A stretch of DNA of 23,927 nt from an uncultured Clostridia bacterium. Its GTDB lineage: Bacteria > Bacillota > Clostridia > TANB77 > CAG-465. This document shows, one piece after another, positions 6,401 through 15,378 of the stretch (the first letter of the stretch is position 1; the number at the start of each line of letters is the position of its first letter). The translations under genes were made by a program, and so were the position numbers. The DNA lies in contig CAKOYA010000018.1 of assembly GCA_934130325.1 (NCBI GenBank), positions 1 through 23,927 on the forward strand. The letters are read 5' to 3'. Below the pieces are notes generated by a model, which had not been told where the DNA came from, did no database searches, and was given only the letters and a program-made list of their open reading frames with translations.

Positions 6401-8824
6401 ATGAAAAAAATTAAAGAGTTAAAATATTCAGACCTAAAACGTAATTTTGATATTAACAATTTAGATTTTGATACAACAAAAGAAGTAGTTCCTTTTAATG
6501 GTGTAATGGGACAAAAAAGAGCCCTTGAAGCGATTAAAACTGCTATGCAAATATCTCAAAAAGGTTTTAACTTATATGTTTCAGGAAGTGTAGGAATTGG
6601 CAAAACAGCTTATGCTCTATCAATTGTTAACAATTTAAGTCAAAATAGACCAGTTCCAAGTGATTATTGTTATATTTATAACTTTGATAATCCCAATTCG
6701 CCTATTTCAATAGAACTTGAAGCAGGACAAGGAAACGAATTTAAACAAGATATGAACCGATTTATTAATACATTATTAAAGAGATTATCAAAAGATTTAA
6801 GTGGAGACATATATGAAAAAGAAAAAAAGACAATATTAGATAGATATGCAAGAGCTAAAGAAGAAGTAATGAAAGAATTTGATAAATCAACTTTTGAGCA
6901 AGGATTTAAAGTTAGAAATACTGAAAATGGTATATACTTTTCCCCTGTTCACAATGGCGTAATATTAAATGAAAAAGACTTTAATATATTAGACGAAAAA
7001 ACTAAAAAATACTTTGAAGAGAAAAGTCCTAAAATTCAAGAGCAAACAATGAAGGTATTAAAAGAATTAGATGACTTAGATAAACAGGCTGAAAAGGTTA
7101 TTAATGAATGGCAAGAAAACTTAGTAACATTTGCTGTTACCCAATGTATGAGTGACCTAAAACTTAAATACAAAAATAATCTTAAAATTCAAAATTTTCT
7201 ATATAGTATTCAAAGCGATGTAATTAGTAATATTGATAAATTTAAGCAATACGAAGAAATAAAAAACACCCAAGCTAACTCACCACAAGCAATGCAAGCT
7301 ATGATGATGGCAAATGCAATGAAAAAAGATCAAAAGCCATGGGAAAATTATAGAGTTAATGTATTAATAGATAATGATAGACTATACCATTCTCCTGTTA
7401 TAGTTTGTAAAAATCCTAATTACTTTGATTTATTTGGTAAATTAGAATTCGAAACAGGACCTCAAGGTGTAAAAACAAGCTATAAAATGTTAAAACCTGG
7501 TTTAATTCACAAAGCAAATGGTGGATATTTAATTATAAATATTAAGGACTTACTAAATAGTGCGCCGACCTGGGAGGCATTTAAAAGAGTTCTTAGAAAT
7601 AAAGAGCTTTCTATAGATAGTTCACGAGATATTGCACAACCAGTAACTGTAGTATCTTTAAAACCAGAACCTATTCCAATAGATATTCAAGTAATTTTAA
7701 TAGGTTCAGAACTTCATTACCAACAGCTTTGTGCTATGGATGTAGACTTTAAAAAACTATTCAAAATCAAGGCTGATTTTGATGATACAGTAGAACGAAA
7801 CAAGGAAAACACAAAAAAATTAATTGAGTACATATCCTATGTTTGTAAATTTAACAATTTACTTCCTATTGATAAGACTGGAGTTAAAGAAATAATTGAA
7901 TATTCTTCTAGACTTGCAAATGATAAAAATAAATTAACTGCTATTAAAACAGATATATCTGATCTAATTATTGAAGCTAATTTTATCGCCAAATCTAGCA
8001 GAAAAAAAATAATATCTAGTATAGAGATTTCAAAAGCTCTTTCAACTAAGGTAGAGAGATTTTCTAAGTATGAAGATGCTATGAGTGAATTACTATCTAC
8101 TGGTGATATAATAATTTCTACAGAAGGTGCAAAAGTGGGTCAAATTAATGGATTAACAATTTCAATGACTGGGGATTGTACGTTTGGTAGACCTGTTAGA
8201 ATTACAGCTAATACATTCATTGGAAAAAGTGGTGTTGTAAACATAGAACGTGAAGTTTCACTAAGTGGTTCTTCTCACTCTAAGGGTGTTTACATATTGT
8301 CTGCGTACATTGGTGAAAAATATGCCCAAGATGCTCCATTATCTCTTACAGCAAGTATTTGTTTCGAACAATTATATAACGGTGTAGACGGAGATAGTGC
8401 TTCATCAACAGAGCTTTATGCTATACTTTCTAGTCTATCAGGAATCCCTATAAAACAAAATTTGGCTGTTACAGGTTCTGTAAATCAAAAGGGAGAAATT
8501 CAACCTATTGGAGGAGTTAACGACAAAATAGAAGGCTTTTTTAAAGTTTGTAAACAAAAAGGACTTAATAAAGATAACGGAGTTTTAATTCCATTTCAAA
8601 ATGTAAAAAATTTAACTTTAAGTGACGAAGTTATTGATGCAGTAAAAAATGGAGAATTTCATATATACCCTGTTTCAACAATTGATGAGGGCATTGAAAT
8701 TCTTACAGGTAAAGAATCTGGAGAGTTACTAGAAAATGGTAATTATACCGAAAACAGTATAAACGCATTAGTTCAAGAAAAACTTAGAAAATATGCAAAG
8801 AATGCTGTTAAATTTAATATGTAA
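6401..8824 (+). CDS. Lon-family ATP-dependent serine protease with AAA_32-type ATPase (LonB/LonC-like, soluble)
   Basis: This is a cytoplasmic ATP-driven protease of 807 aa lacking the LAN substrate-recognition domain of classical Lon. A VPFNGVMGQKRALEAI motif (30-45) and P-loop GSVGIGKT (62-69) open the ATPase. A long helical insertion with charged repeats (about 110-310) follows. HKANGGYLIINIKDLL (370-385) matches the Walker B region of the AAA_32 group. The C-terminal S16 domain has Ser666 in DGDSASS and Lys709 in GGVNDK, the Ser-Lys dyad with the same 43-residue spacing as classical Lon. The region IGEKYAQDAPLSLTASI precedes the dyad. GGAGG at 6388-6392 sets the start. It forms a single-gene unit ending in a strong terminator. 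It is probably a general protein-quality protease, but its substrates are unknown. Confidence 0.92.
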   Translation: MKKIKELKYSDLKRNFDINNLDFDTTKEVVPFNGVMGQKRALEAIKTAMQISQKGFNLYVSGSVGIGKTAYALSIVNNLSQNRPVPSDYCYIYNFDNPNSPISIELEAGQGNEFKQDMNRFINTLLKRLSKDLSGDIYEKEKKTILDRYARAKEEVMKEFDKSTFEQGFKVRNTENGIYFSPVHNGVILNEKDFNILDEKTKKYFEEKSPKIQEQTMKVLKELDDLDKQAEKVINEWQENLVTFAVTQCMSDLKLKYKNNLKIQNFLYSIQSDVISNIDKFKQYEEIKNTQANSPQAMQAMMMANAMKKDQKPWENYRVNVLIDNDRLYHSPVIVCKNPNYFDLFGKLEFETGPQGVKTSYKMLKPGLIHKANGGYLIINIKDLLNSAPTWEAFKRVLRNKELSIDSSRDIAQPVTVVSLKPEPIPIDIQVILIGSELHYQQLCAMDVDFKKLFKIKADFDDTVERNKENTKKLIEYISYVCKFNNLLPIDKTGVKEIIEYSSRLANDKNKLTAIKTDISDLIIEANFIAKSSRKKIISSIEISKALSTKVERFSKYEDAMSELLSTGDIIISTEGAKVGQINGLTISMTGDCTFGRPVRITANTFIGKSGVVNIEREVSLSGSSHSKGVYILSAYIGEKYAQDAPLSLTASICFEQLYNGVDGDSASSTELYAILSSLSGIPIKQNLAVTGSVNQKGEIQPIGGVNDKIEGFFKVCKQKGLNKDNGVLIPFQNVKNLTLSDEVIDAVKNGEFHIYPVSTIDEGIEILTGKESGELLENGNYTENSINALVQEKLRKYAKNAVKFNM

Positions 8825-8857
8825 AAAGAGATGCGGGAAGTCCCCCGCATCTTTTTG
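8823..8857. terminator. Bidirectional rho-independent terminator (lon and the 41-aa ORF)
   Basis: A 9-bp stem AGATGCGGG/CCCGCATCT (8829-8837 and 8844-8852) with a 6-nt loop, flanked by A5 on the left and T5 on the right. Both strands therefore show a GC-rich hairpin followed by a U-tract, so it can end lon (plus) and the small minus-strand transcript starting near 9070. Confidence 0.9.
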
Positions 8858-8892
8858 TTTAAATTAATTTTTTAATATTTTATATAACTTTT

Positions 8893-9018
8893 CTACCTTC
8901 TTATATAACGCCATTTTCCTATCTTTTTGTTTTTTTTAACTTTTGTCTCCTCTACTTTTTTATACTCCCGTTTACTCTTTAAATAAGAGTTTTTGTAGTT
9001 TTTTCCATAAATTGGCAT
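8893..9018 (-). CDS. Small very basic protein (41 aa), unknown function
   Basis: A short reading frame starts at ATG 9018 with AAAGGA about 8 nt upstream and ends at TAG 8893-8895. It encodes 41 residues beginning MPIYGKNYKNSYLKSK and ending KWRYIRR. Lys and Arg make up almost half of the residues, with Tyr scattered through it, and there is no hydrophobic segment. A near-consensus promoter (9077-9105) lies upstream, and the lon hairpin works as its terminator, giving a complete transcription unit of about 240 nt. A nucleic-acid-binding or ribosome-associated role would fit the charge, but no family is recognised. The transcript could instead be a regulatory RNA with an incidental ORF. Confidence 0.5.
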   Translation of the reverse strand: MPIYGKNYKNSYLKSKREYKKVEETKVKKNKKIGKWRYIRR

Positions 9019-9076
9019 ATATAATCGTCCTTTCTTTATTAAAATTCAGACCTTAAACTTTATAAAATCCGAAATT

Positions 9077-9105
9077 ATTTTATCACATTTTCATTTTTAT
9101 GTCAA
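9077..9105 (-). promoter_or_regulatory. Strong promoter of the 41-aa small ORF transcript
   Basis: Minus strand: consensus TTGACA (9105-9100), 17 nt, TAAAAT (9082-9077) preceded by an extended TGA. It gives a leader of about 50 nt before the small ORF. It lies 20 bp downstream of the MscS-like gene, so it fires independently of that gene. Confidence 0.75.
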
Positions 9106-9125
9106 TTACTTTGTTTTATATGGTA

Positions 9126-10001
9126 TTATTTTTCATATATTTTTATATTTCCTTGCCTATATTCATTAATCACATCAATCCATATACTATTTTCTACATC
9201 TCTTGCCTTTTTAGGATGTACCAAATATCTTATATATAATTCAATATGTGAATCAACAATAGAAGTATATATTATAGGCTCTAAATTATTAAAGTATATT
9301 CTATAATCTGTGCTAGCACTATTTACTTGATTTTCCATTTTATCTGGTGTTTGTTGTATAATATTATTCTTTCTAACAATTCTATATAATATTCTCTTTG
9401 TTTTTCGTATATCACTATCTAAATTAACTTTTACAACAATCTCGTTCCATATGTACTTAAAAGCTCTAACATAATTTTTCAATGGATATGAAAAAACAGT
9501 AGAGTTCGGAACATGTACTACTCTTCCTGTACTTTGTTCACCATTAACTCTATCTCCTATTTCTAACAAATCAAAACTTGTAGATTTTATATTAATTACA
9601 TCTCCCTTTAATCCATTAATTTCAATTCTATCTTCAAGACAAAATGGTTTATTAACTCTTATATATATACCTGCAAATAAATTAAGTATAAATTCTCTCA
9701 AAGAAATAGTTATACCTGCAGATACAAAACTTATTAAAGTCATCATATTTTTTATATGCGTTTCCCAGATAAGAAATATAAATGCAAAAGTTATAAAATT
9801 AAAGAAAATATTAATTCTTTTATTAAATAAGTATTTACTCCTAGAATTTTTAGTTATCAAAAGAGATATATTTACGCAGAATGTTTTTATTAAATATGTA
9901 ACAATAATTGCAGCTATACTAAAAATAATAGGCCTTATATATTCATCCGATATACCAGTAAAATTTTTTATAGTTTCAGAAAATTGATTTATTATTTCCA
10001 A
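9126..10001 (-). CDS. MscS-family small-conductance mechanosensitive ion channel
   Basis: MscS-type channels open under membrane tension to release solutes after hypo-osmotic shock. The 291-aa protein has three hydrophobic segments (about 22-42, 64-84 and 86-115). The third is the pore helix region, with SFVSAGITISLREFILNLFAGIYI, followed by the beta-domain signature PFCLEDRIEINGLKGDVINI and VVHVPNS. A C-terminal alpha/beta region of about 100 residues completes the usual MscS body. The start is a TTG at 10001, chosen because GGGGGG lies 7 nt upstream and no ATG fits. It sits downstream of the ureohydrolase gene on the same strand but behind a terminator. Confidence 0.88.
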   Translation of the reverse strand: MEIINQFSETIKNFTGISDEYIRPIIFSIAAIIVTYLIKTFCVNISLLITKNSRSKYLFNKRINIFFNFITFAFIFLIWETHIKNMMTLISFVSAGITISLREFILNLFAGIYIRVNKPFCLEDRIEINGLKGDVINIKSTSFDLLEIGDRVNGEQSTGRVVHVPNSTVFSYPLKNYVRAFKYIWNEIVVKVNLDSDIRKTKRILYRIVRKNNIIQQTPDKMENQVNSASTDYRIYFNNLEPIIYTSIVDSHIELYIRYLVHPKKARDVENSIWIDVINEYRQGNIKIYEK

Positions 10002-10039
10002 ATATAATCCCCCCTTTAAAAAATTGTTTATCTACATTT

Positions 10040-10069
10040 AAAAATCAAGAAAGATAATCTTCCTTGATT
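10040..10069 (-). terminator. Rho-independent terminator of the murE-ureohydrolase operon
   Basis: On the minus strand a 12-bp stem (10069-10058 with 10054-10043, outer AATCAAG/CTTGATT, one G-U pair) with a 3-nt loop is followed by a T-run. It lies 15 bp after the ureohydrolase stop. Confidence 0.75.
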
Positions 10070-10084
10070 CTGTTAAAAAATATA

Positions 10085-11047
10085 TTATTTACGCTCATTA
10101 TCTTTTTTATATCCAACTGCCAAAAAATTATACAATATCTCCCAAGCCATAAAAGCAGTTACACCAGTTGAATCATGTGGTGGCGAAAGCTCAACAAGGT
10201 CAAATGCCACTACATTTAATTTATTTAAACTACGGATTACCTCCAAAGCTTTCATTCCATTAATACCATTATATTTAGGCGTTCCAACACCTTCACTATA
10301 CGCAACTTCTAAAGAATCCATATCAAAAGTTACATATACAGCATCAAAATCTTTGTATTTATCATAAATAATACTTGCTACTTCATCTGATGTCATACTG
10401 TTAAATTCATTTGCAGTTATAATTGTAATTCCATTTTCTTTTGCAAAGTCATCCCAAACTCTATTACATAAACCTCTTAGCCCAATTGTTAGCATATCGT
10501 GTCCATCTACATATCCCTCTTTTATAAGATTGGTGAATTGATTACTATGATTAATTCTTGAAAAATATGGAGTATCTGGTTCAGTGTCATTATGTGCATC
10601 AAATTGAATAAGCCCAATTTTTTTATATTTTCCTCCCTTTTTTGCACCTATCAAAGAGCCATATGTTACCGAATGGTCACCACCCAAGATAACTGGGAAA
10701 GTCTTTTCCCTAACCTTTGAAATTACCTCTATAATTGCATTTTGTGTCTTTTCCATGTCACCATGCCAAATATTCATATCTCCTAAATCACAAATCTTTA
10801 AATCATTTGTTTTTACATATTTTCTATTGTCATAGTCATAACATTCCATGCCATCAATTTTCTTCCACATCGAACATTCTCTTATTTTTCTTGGAGCTTC
10901 GTCTGCCCCACCCCTGTATGTAAGCCCCATTTCAACAGGTAATCCTATAACAGCTACATCATAATTATGACATTCATCTAATGTCACATAATCACTTGCA
11001 CAAAATGTAGCAATACCAGAATGTATCATATCTTCATCATATTTCAT
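10085..11047 (-). CDS. Ureohydrolase (agmatinase/arginase family)
   Basis: Ureohydrolases use a binuclear Mn centre to split urea from guanidino compounds such as agmatine (giving putrescine) or arginine (giving ornithine). All core motifs are present in the 320-aa protein: GGDHS (122-126), DAHNDTEPD (150-158) and FDMDSLEVAYSEGVGTP (241-257; Asp242 and Asp244 as metal ligands), with VELSPPHDSTGVTA (285-298) near the C-terminus. The agmatinase-type GxGTP loop favours agmatinase, but the substrate cannot be settled from sequence. Its ATG lies inside the end of murE (11-bp overlap) behind GGTAAGG, so the two are translated together. That links it to cell-wall precursor synthesis and leaves open a role in supplying ornithine. 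Confidence 0.85.
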   Translation of the reverse strand: MKYDEDMIHSGIATFCASDYVTLDECHNYDVAVIGLPVEMGLTYRGGADEAPRKIRECSMWKKIDGMECYDYDNRKYVKTNDLKICDLGDMNIWHGDMEKTQNAIIEVISKVREKTFPVILGGDHSVTYGSLIGAKKGGKYKKIGLIQFDAHNDTEPDTPYFSRINHSNQFTNLIKEGYVDGHDMLTIGLRGLCNRVWDDFAKENGITIITANEFNSMTSDEVASIIYDKYKDFDAVYVTFDMDSLEVAYSEGVGTPKYNGINGMKALEVIRSLNKLNVVAFDLVELSPPHDSTGVTAFMAWEILYNFLAVGYKKDNERK

Positions 11048-12584
11048 TAACCTTACCTACTTCCTCTTTGTTATATTCATCTATATATTTTTTAACATAC
11101 TGAACATCTGACATACATGGTAAATACTCAGAGCCATATTTCTGCCTTGTTTCATTTCCCTTACCAGTTATTAAAATAACTGTTTTTTTATAATTTTCTT
11201 TAGCGTATTTTATAGCCTCTTTAATAGCTACGCCTCTATCTTCTATCATTTCATAATTATCCATATATTCACTAACATATTCAGCTATCTCATTTGATAT
11301 TTGCTCAACTGGTTCATAACCGGGATCTTCTGCCACCAAATATATTTTATCAGAATTTTTTCCAGCAACAATACCTAAATCTCTTCTTCTTAAATAAGCT
11401 TTTTTTCCTGGGCATCCAAATATTATTATTATATTTCTATCAGGATATTCATTTTTGATAGATTCAAATAATTTTTCAAAGCTCAATTTATTATGTGCGT
11501 AATCTACAATAGCCATTATTCTTTCATCAGATGTATGGTATACTTCCATTCTACCACTCGATCTTGCAATTTTTAACCCCATATAAATATATTTTTTAGG
11601 AATATTCATTTTATATGCTACAGAAATTGCAGCAAGTGCATTTTCAACATTAAATAATCCTGGCATAGTAAGAATAAATTCTTCAGTATAACTAGGTGTT
11701 CTTACATTAAAAATTGTATTAAATCCGTCCTTTTTTATATCATATGCATAAATATCTGCATCTTTATTTTTGATAGAAAAAGTAATTACTTCTTTTGAAT
11801 CTTCTCTAGCTTTTTTTAATATTTCATCAGAAAAATCTGAATCCAAATTAATACATGAAGTTTCACAATTAGAAAATATTTTCAATTTAGATTTAAAATA
11901 ATCATCAAAATCCGGGTGTTCTATAGGGCTAATATGATCCTCTGAAATATTTAAAAATACTCCTATATCAAATTTTAAACCATGTACCCTACCAATTTTT
12001 AAAGCCTGTGATGAAACCTCCATTACCAAATTTTCTATTCCACTACTTACACTATTTTTAAAATGTTTATATAATTCAAGAGACTCTGGAGTTGTAAGAT
12101 GTGACTCAAATTTTTCTACTCCGTCATATGTATCAATTGAAGAAATCACGGCTGTGTCCTTCTTCTCCATTTCTTTTGAATATTCATCAAGTATAGATTT
12201 TATATAATAAGTTGTTGTAGATTTTCCCTTTGTACCAGTAATTCCAATTAAGTTTAAGTCTTTTTCAGGATTATTATAGTAAATAGAAGCTAAAATACTC
12301 AAACTAATAAATGCATCTTTTACTAAAATACATGGAATATCAACATCATATTCATTAGAACTAACATATACAAATGCACCTTTAACTATTGCCTCTTTTA
12401 AATAATCTAATTTGAAATTTTTACCTACTCCCTTGCACACAAACATGGTATTTATAGTTACATTTTTAGAATTATACTCAAGATTTATTACTTCACTTTT
12501 TAATATATCTTCACATCCTATACATTTAATAAGTTGATCATGTTCCTTTAATTTTTGTATATAATTTTCTACGTTAAATATCAT
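11037..12584 (-). CDS. murE: MurE-type UDP-MurNAc-tripeptide synthetase (non-DAP motif)
   Basis: MurE adds the third amino acid of the peptidoglycan stem to UDP-MurNAc-L-Ala-D-Glu using ATP. The 515-aa protein has the uridine-binding N-domain (YNSKNVTINTMFVCKG), ATP loop GITGTKGKST (114-123), LTTPESLEL (163-171), EVSSQAL (189-195), NISEDH (212-217), likely carbamoylated Lys233, GRMEVY (344-349), DYAHN (361-365) and GKGNETRQ (474-481). At the specificity site it reads AEDPGYEP (418-425) instead of the DNPR of meso-DAP enzymes, so Lys, Orn or another residue is more likely. ATG 12584 is preferred over an in-frame GTG 9 nt upstream because GAGGTGAG is then 6 nt away. It heads a two-gene operon with the ureohydrolase. 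It could be a paralogue for a different acceptor. Confidence 0.85.
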   Translation of the reverse strand: MIFNVENYIQKLKEHDQLIKCIGCEDILKSEVINLEYNSKNVTINTMFVCKGVGKNFKLDYLKEAIVKGAFVYVSSNEYDVDIPCILVKDAFISLSILASIYYNNPEKDLNLIGITGTKGKSTTTYYIKSILDEYSKEMEKKDTAVISSIDTYDGVEKFESHLTTPESLELYKHFKNSVSSGIENLVMEVSSQALKIGRVHGLKFDIGVFLNISEDHISPIEHPDFDDYFKSKLKIFSNCETSCINLDSDFSDEILKKAREDSKEVITFSIKNKDADIYAYDIKKDGFNTIFNVRTPSYTEEFILTMPGLFNVENALAAISVAYKMNIPKKYIYMGLKIARSSGRMEVYHTSDERIMAIVDYAHNKLSFEKLFESIKNEYPDRNIIIIFGCPGKKAYLRRRDLGIVAGKNSDKIYLVAEDPGYEPVEQISNEIAEYVSEYMDNYEMIEDRGVAIKEAIKYAKENYKKTVILITGKGNETRQKYGSEYLPCMSDVQYVKKYIDEYNKEEVGKVNEI

Positions 12585-12610
12585 ACTACTCACCTCAAGT
12601 CGATAAATAA

Positions 12611-12639
12611 ATTATACCTCATATATATATCAAAATCAA
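12611..12639 (-). promoter_or_regulatory. Sigma-A-like promoter of the murE operon
   Basis: Minus strand: TTGATT (12639-12634), 17 nt, TATAAT (12616-12611), close to the GAGGTGAG site of murE. It is divergent from the promoter at 12668-12695. Confidence 0.7.
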
Positions 12640-12667
12640 GATATTTAAACTATTTTAAATTAAAGTG

Positions 12668-12695
12668 TTGATATATATAATTTATATGATAAAAT
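12668..12695 (+). promoter_or_regulatory. Sigma-A-like promoter of the 246-aa membrane-anchored gene
   Basis: TTGATA (12668-12673), 16 nt, TAAAAT (12690-12695) with extended TGA just upstream of the -10. It lies back to back with the murE promoter. Confidence 0.65.
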
Positions 12696-12719
12696 ATTAT
12701 TAAATCCGAGGTGATTAGT

Positions 12720-13460
12720 TTGAAAAGGAAATTAATCTTATGTCTGACTATAATAATCATATTAATATCTATATTAATAATTATATTATTTAAAAATCTT
12801 AATAATACCAAGTTAGACTCTCCTGATAAATATCAACAAAATTCTGAAATTACTAATATACTAAACGACTCAGAAAATGGTATTTCACTTTATGAGGAGC
12901 CACAATATGTTGATACTAATCCTGTAAAAATTGGAATATATATTAATGATTCAAATTCTAAAAAACTTATAAAAGATAATTATATTTGTAGTTTTGAACC
13001 TGAAAATATTATGGGGATTTTCTATGCTATTCCTACAAACGAACCAACTTTAACAAATAATTCTTTTAGTAAAATGTGGAAAGAGTATATTAATAATTAT
13101 CCAAACCCACAAACATATAGAATAGGATATAATATTTCCTTTGAATTAAATACAGGTGAAACTATTAATAAAACTATATTAAATCCAGATGATGCATATT
13201 ACATGTTTCCAAAGGTTATGGTATTTTTATATGACGATGTTAATCTAGTTCCTGGTAAAAAATATTATCACATAACTCAAGACGATATGAATGAAAATAC
13301 AATTTGTTCTTCTATTAAATTAGTAGGAGATGTTGAAAGTAAAAATATAATATCTGATATAACCCTTAAAGCTTTTTGCTTTGATTCACAAGATGATTTT
13401 GATGAGAATAATAATTACAGGGGAAATTCATATTACACTATAACAATATCAAAAAAATAG
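12720..13460 (+). CDS. Membrane-anchored secreted protein of unknown function (246 aa)
   Basis: An N-terminal membrane anchor (about residues 4-25, LILCLTIIIILISILIIILF) is followed by about 220 hydrophilic residues with a mixed strand pattern, many Asn/Asp and no HExxH or other catalytic motif. No lipobox cysteine is evident at a plausible cleavage site. Two later cysteines (in the ICSFEP and TICSSI segments) could form a disulfide outside. The start is taken as TTG 12720 because GAGGTGAT (12708-12715) then has normal spacing. An in-frame GTG at 12711 would lie inside the ribosome binding site. It has its own promoter and terminator, so it is monocistronic. Family unknown. Confidence 0.7.
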   Translation: MKRKLILCLTIIIILISILIIILFKNLNNTKLDSPDKYQQNSEITNILNDSENGISLYEEPQYVDTNPVKIGIYINDSNSKKLIKDNYICSFEPENIMGIFYAIPTNEPTLTNNSFSKMWKEYINNYPNPQTYRIGYNISFELNTGETINKTILNPDDAYYMFPKVMVFLYDDVNLVPGKKYYHITQDDMNENTICSSIKLVGDVESKNIISDITLKAFCFDSQDDFDENNNYRGNSYYTITISKK

Positions 13461-13489
13461 GCACTATCTAACATAGTACCTATTTTTTA
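13451..13489. terminator. Bidirectional terminator between the 246-aa gene and ubiB
   Basis: A 12-bp stem with one C/A mismatch (AAATAGG-C-ACTAT, 13455-13467, with ATAGT-A-CCTATTT, 13473-13485), 5-nt loop, A7 on the left and T6 on the right. It separates two convergent genes and gives a U-tract in either direction. Confidence 0.85.
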
Positions 13490-15035
13490 CATTCCTTTAT
13501 GAACATAATCAATAAACATTTTTATAATTAACCATATAGTCAAAAAGATGGCTAATACTATATAAATATTTCTAAGAACTGTATTGTTAACCATTGTTGC
13601 ACCTAATATTACAGCTGCGTCTAATATTCCAATAATTACTTGATGTAGCATATTTTCTAGTTTATCTATTTGTTTATCAGAATTTGTCATTTCTATTCCT
13701 ATTTTACTCTCTCCTCTATTTACTGTTGCAAGCAAATTATACATTTCATTTGGAATTTTAGGTAAAACAGTTGCAGCATTTATTATATTCCCGGCATTTT
13801 TTAACATACTTTCTTTTGAAAGCATTTCTTTTATTGTATCATTTTTAACTCTACCATATAAAACTATAAATAAATTTAAATCTGGGGTTAAAGTTTCTAA
13901 AGTACCTTCAATTATAACAATTCCCCTTATAAGCATAGTTATCCCTTTATTAAGTTTTAATTTATTGTCTTTAAGCATTGAAAAAACGTCATTTAAAAAA
14001 CTTAAAGTATTAATATCTTTTATATTTTCAGTTAAATACTTTGAAAGAATTCGTTCTATACCTTTTATAAGTTTAGTATTATTTATTTGTGTATTATTGT
14101 AATCACACATTTCAAGCAATATTCTCTCTATTTCATAACTATCTTCTCTAATAATTGCTTTCATGCATTTTTTTAAAAGTTCTTTATTTTTTGAAGAAAG
14201 CCTTCCCATCATCCCTAAATCTATATACACAATTTTACCATCTTTTACAAGTATATTATCAGGATGTGGATCAGCATGAAAAAATCCATCGTCTATAGCC
14301 TGAGTTATATAATTTTCAGCTAATTTTTCCCCTATTTCTTTTAATTCGTACCCATTTTTTATTAATTCTTCTTTATTATCTAGGGATATTCCTTCTATAT
14401 ATTCCATCACAAGTATATTTTTACAAATCAAATTCTTATATACCTTAGGAGCTGATATATAATTAATTTCTTTATTATTTTCTCTAAATTCTTCTAAATG
14501 TTTTGCCTCTATTTCAAAATTCAATTCCTCTTTTGCAGTTTCAAACATTTCATCAAGTATTTCAGTTAAATTTATTATCTTTATTATACTATTTAAATGC
14601 AGTATGTTTATTGCCTTTTTCATAAGCTTTACATCTAAAAACATAGTATCATAAATATTTTTCCTTTGTACTTTAATTACAACTTCTTCACCTGTTAAAA
14701 GTTTTGCTTTATGCACCTGAGCTATAGATGCAGAACCTATTGGAACTTTATTAATAGTTGCAAATACATCTGTTAAGTTTCCATACTGAAGTTCCAATAT
14801 TTCTTTAACCTCTATAAAACTCATAGGTTTTACATTAGCCCTTAAGTTTGATAGTTCTTTACAATATCTTTCTGGAATTATATCATATCTGTTTGAGAGC
14901 ATTTGTCCGTAATTTAATAAATGTAGGTCCAAGTTTAGAGATAACATTTATTAGTTTCTCTGGTGATATCCCCTCCAAAATATTTGATTCTTTTAAAATA
15001 TCTATTATTTCTTTTAATCTTTGTTTTTCATTCAT
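13487..15035 (-). CDS. ubiB: UbiB/AarF/ABC1 atypical kinase family protein, apparently frameshifted near its N-terminus
   Basis: UbiB proteins are membrane-associated atypical kinase/ATPases linked to isoprenoid lipid handling. The part from 14908 down has GSASIAQVHKAKL (Ala-rich loop), VIKVQR, VMEYIEGISL, FHADPHPDNILV (catalytic), YIDLGMMG (metal) and two C-terminal membrane helices. The family motif LGPTFIKLGQMLS is split: codons from ATG 15035 read MNEKQRLKE...LGPTFIKL (42 aa), then one extra C at 14909 throws the frame off, and removing it gives GQMLSNRYDIIP in frame (515 aa in total). As read, the upstream frame stops soon after and the downstream frame would start at 14947 without the KxGQ N-terminal half. 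This is probably a sequencing or assembly indel, or a recent inactivation. It lies 31 bp after its phasin-like partner. Confidence 0.85.
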
Positions 15036-15066
15036 ATAATCCAACCTTTAAGTAAATATACATTAA

Positions 15067-15378
15067 TTAATTTTGTTTTTTGTTTTCCTTATCCTTAGCT
15101 TCCTTTACTAATTTTTCTAATCTTTTTAATTCTTCCTTATCCATTTTTCCTATCAATTCTTGCAATTCTTCTTCTGAACCTGGTGTTACTTGAACTGTAA
15201 CATTTTCCTTTATGGTTTCTTTTATATTTCTCTTTAGTTCTTCATTTTTTATTTGTCCTTCTTTATATACTTCTTGACCTTTTTTTAGCAGTTCCTCTTT
15301 TAAACTAGAAGCTTTTTCACCAGTTAAAGAAATTGCTCCAAGTCCCATCAATATTATATCTTTTAATTCATTTTTCAT
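15067..15378 (-). CDS. Phasin-like small helical protein, UbiB partner
   Basis: The 103-aa protein begins with a short hydrophobic stretch (DIILMGLGAISL, 7-18) followed by GEKASSLKEELLKKG and then an extended charged, coiled-coil-like region rich in Lys and Glu. This resembles the small phasin-family/poly(3-hydroxyalkanoate)-synthesis-regulator-like proteins that often sit directly upstream of UbiB/AarF genes in Bacillota. GAGGTGAT sits 5 nt before ATG 15378. It is the first gene of the pair with the UbiB-like kinase, and probably acts with it at the membrane surface. The phasin name reflects similarity in pattern only. A polyester-granule role is not implied. Confidence 0.7.
   Translation of the reverse strand: MKNELKDIILMGLGAISLTGEKASSLKEELLKKGQEVYKEGQIKNEELKRNIKETIKENVTVQVTPGSEEELQELIGKMDKEELKRLEKLVKEAKDKENKKQN

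Noticed and set aside
14900..14915. Programmed frameshift in the UbiB-family gene
   Set aside because: No heptameric slippery motif or clear stimulatory structure is visible at the site, so an indel is the simpler explanation.
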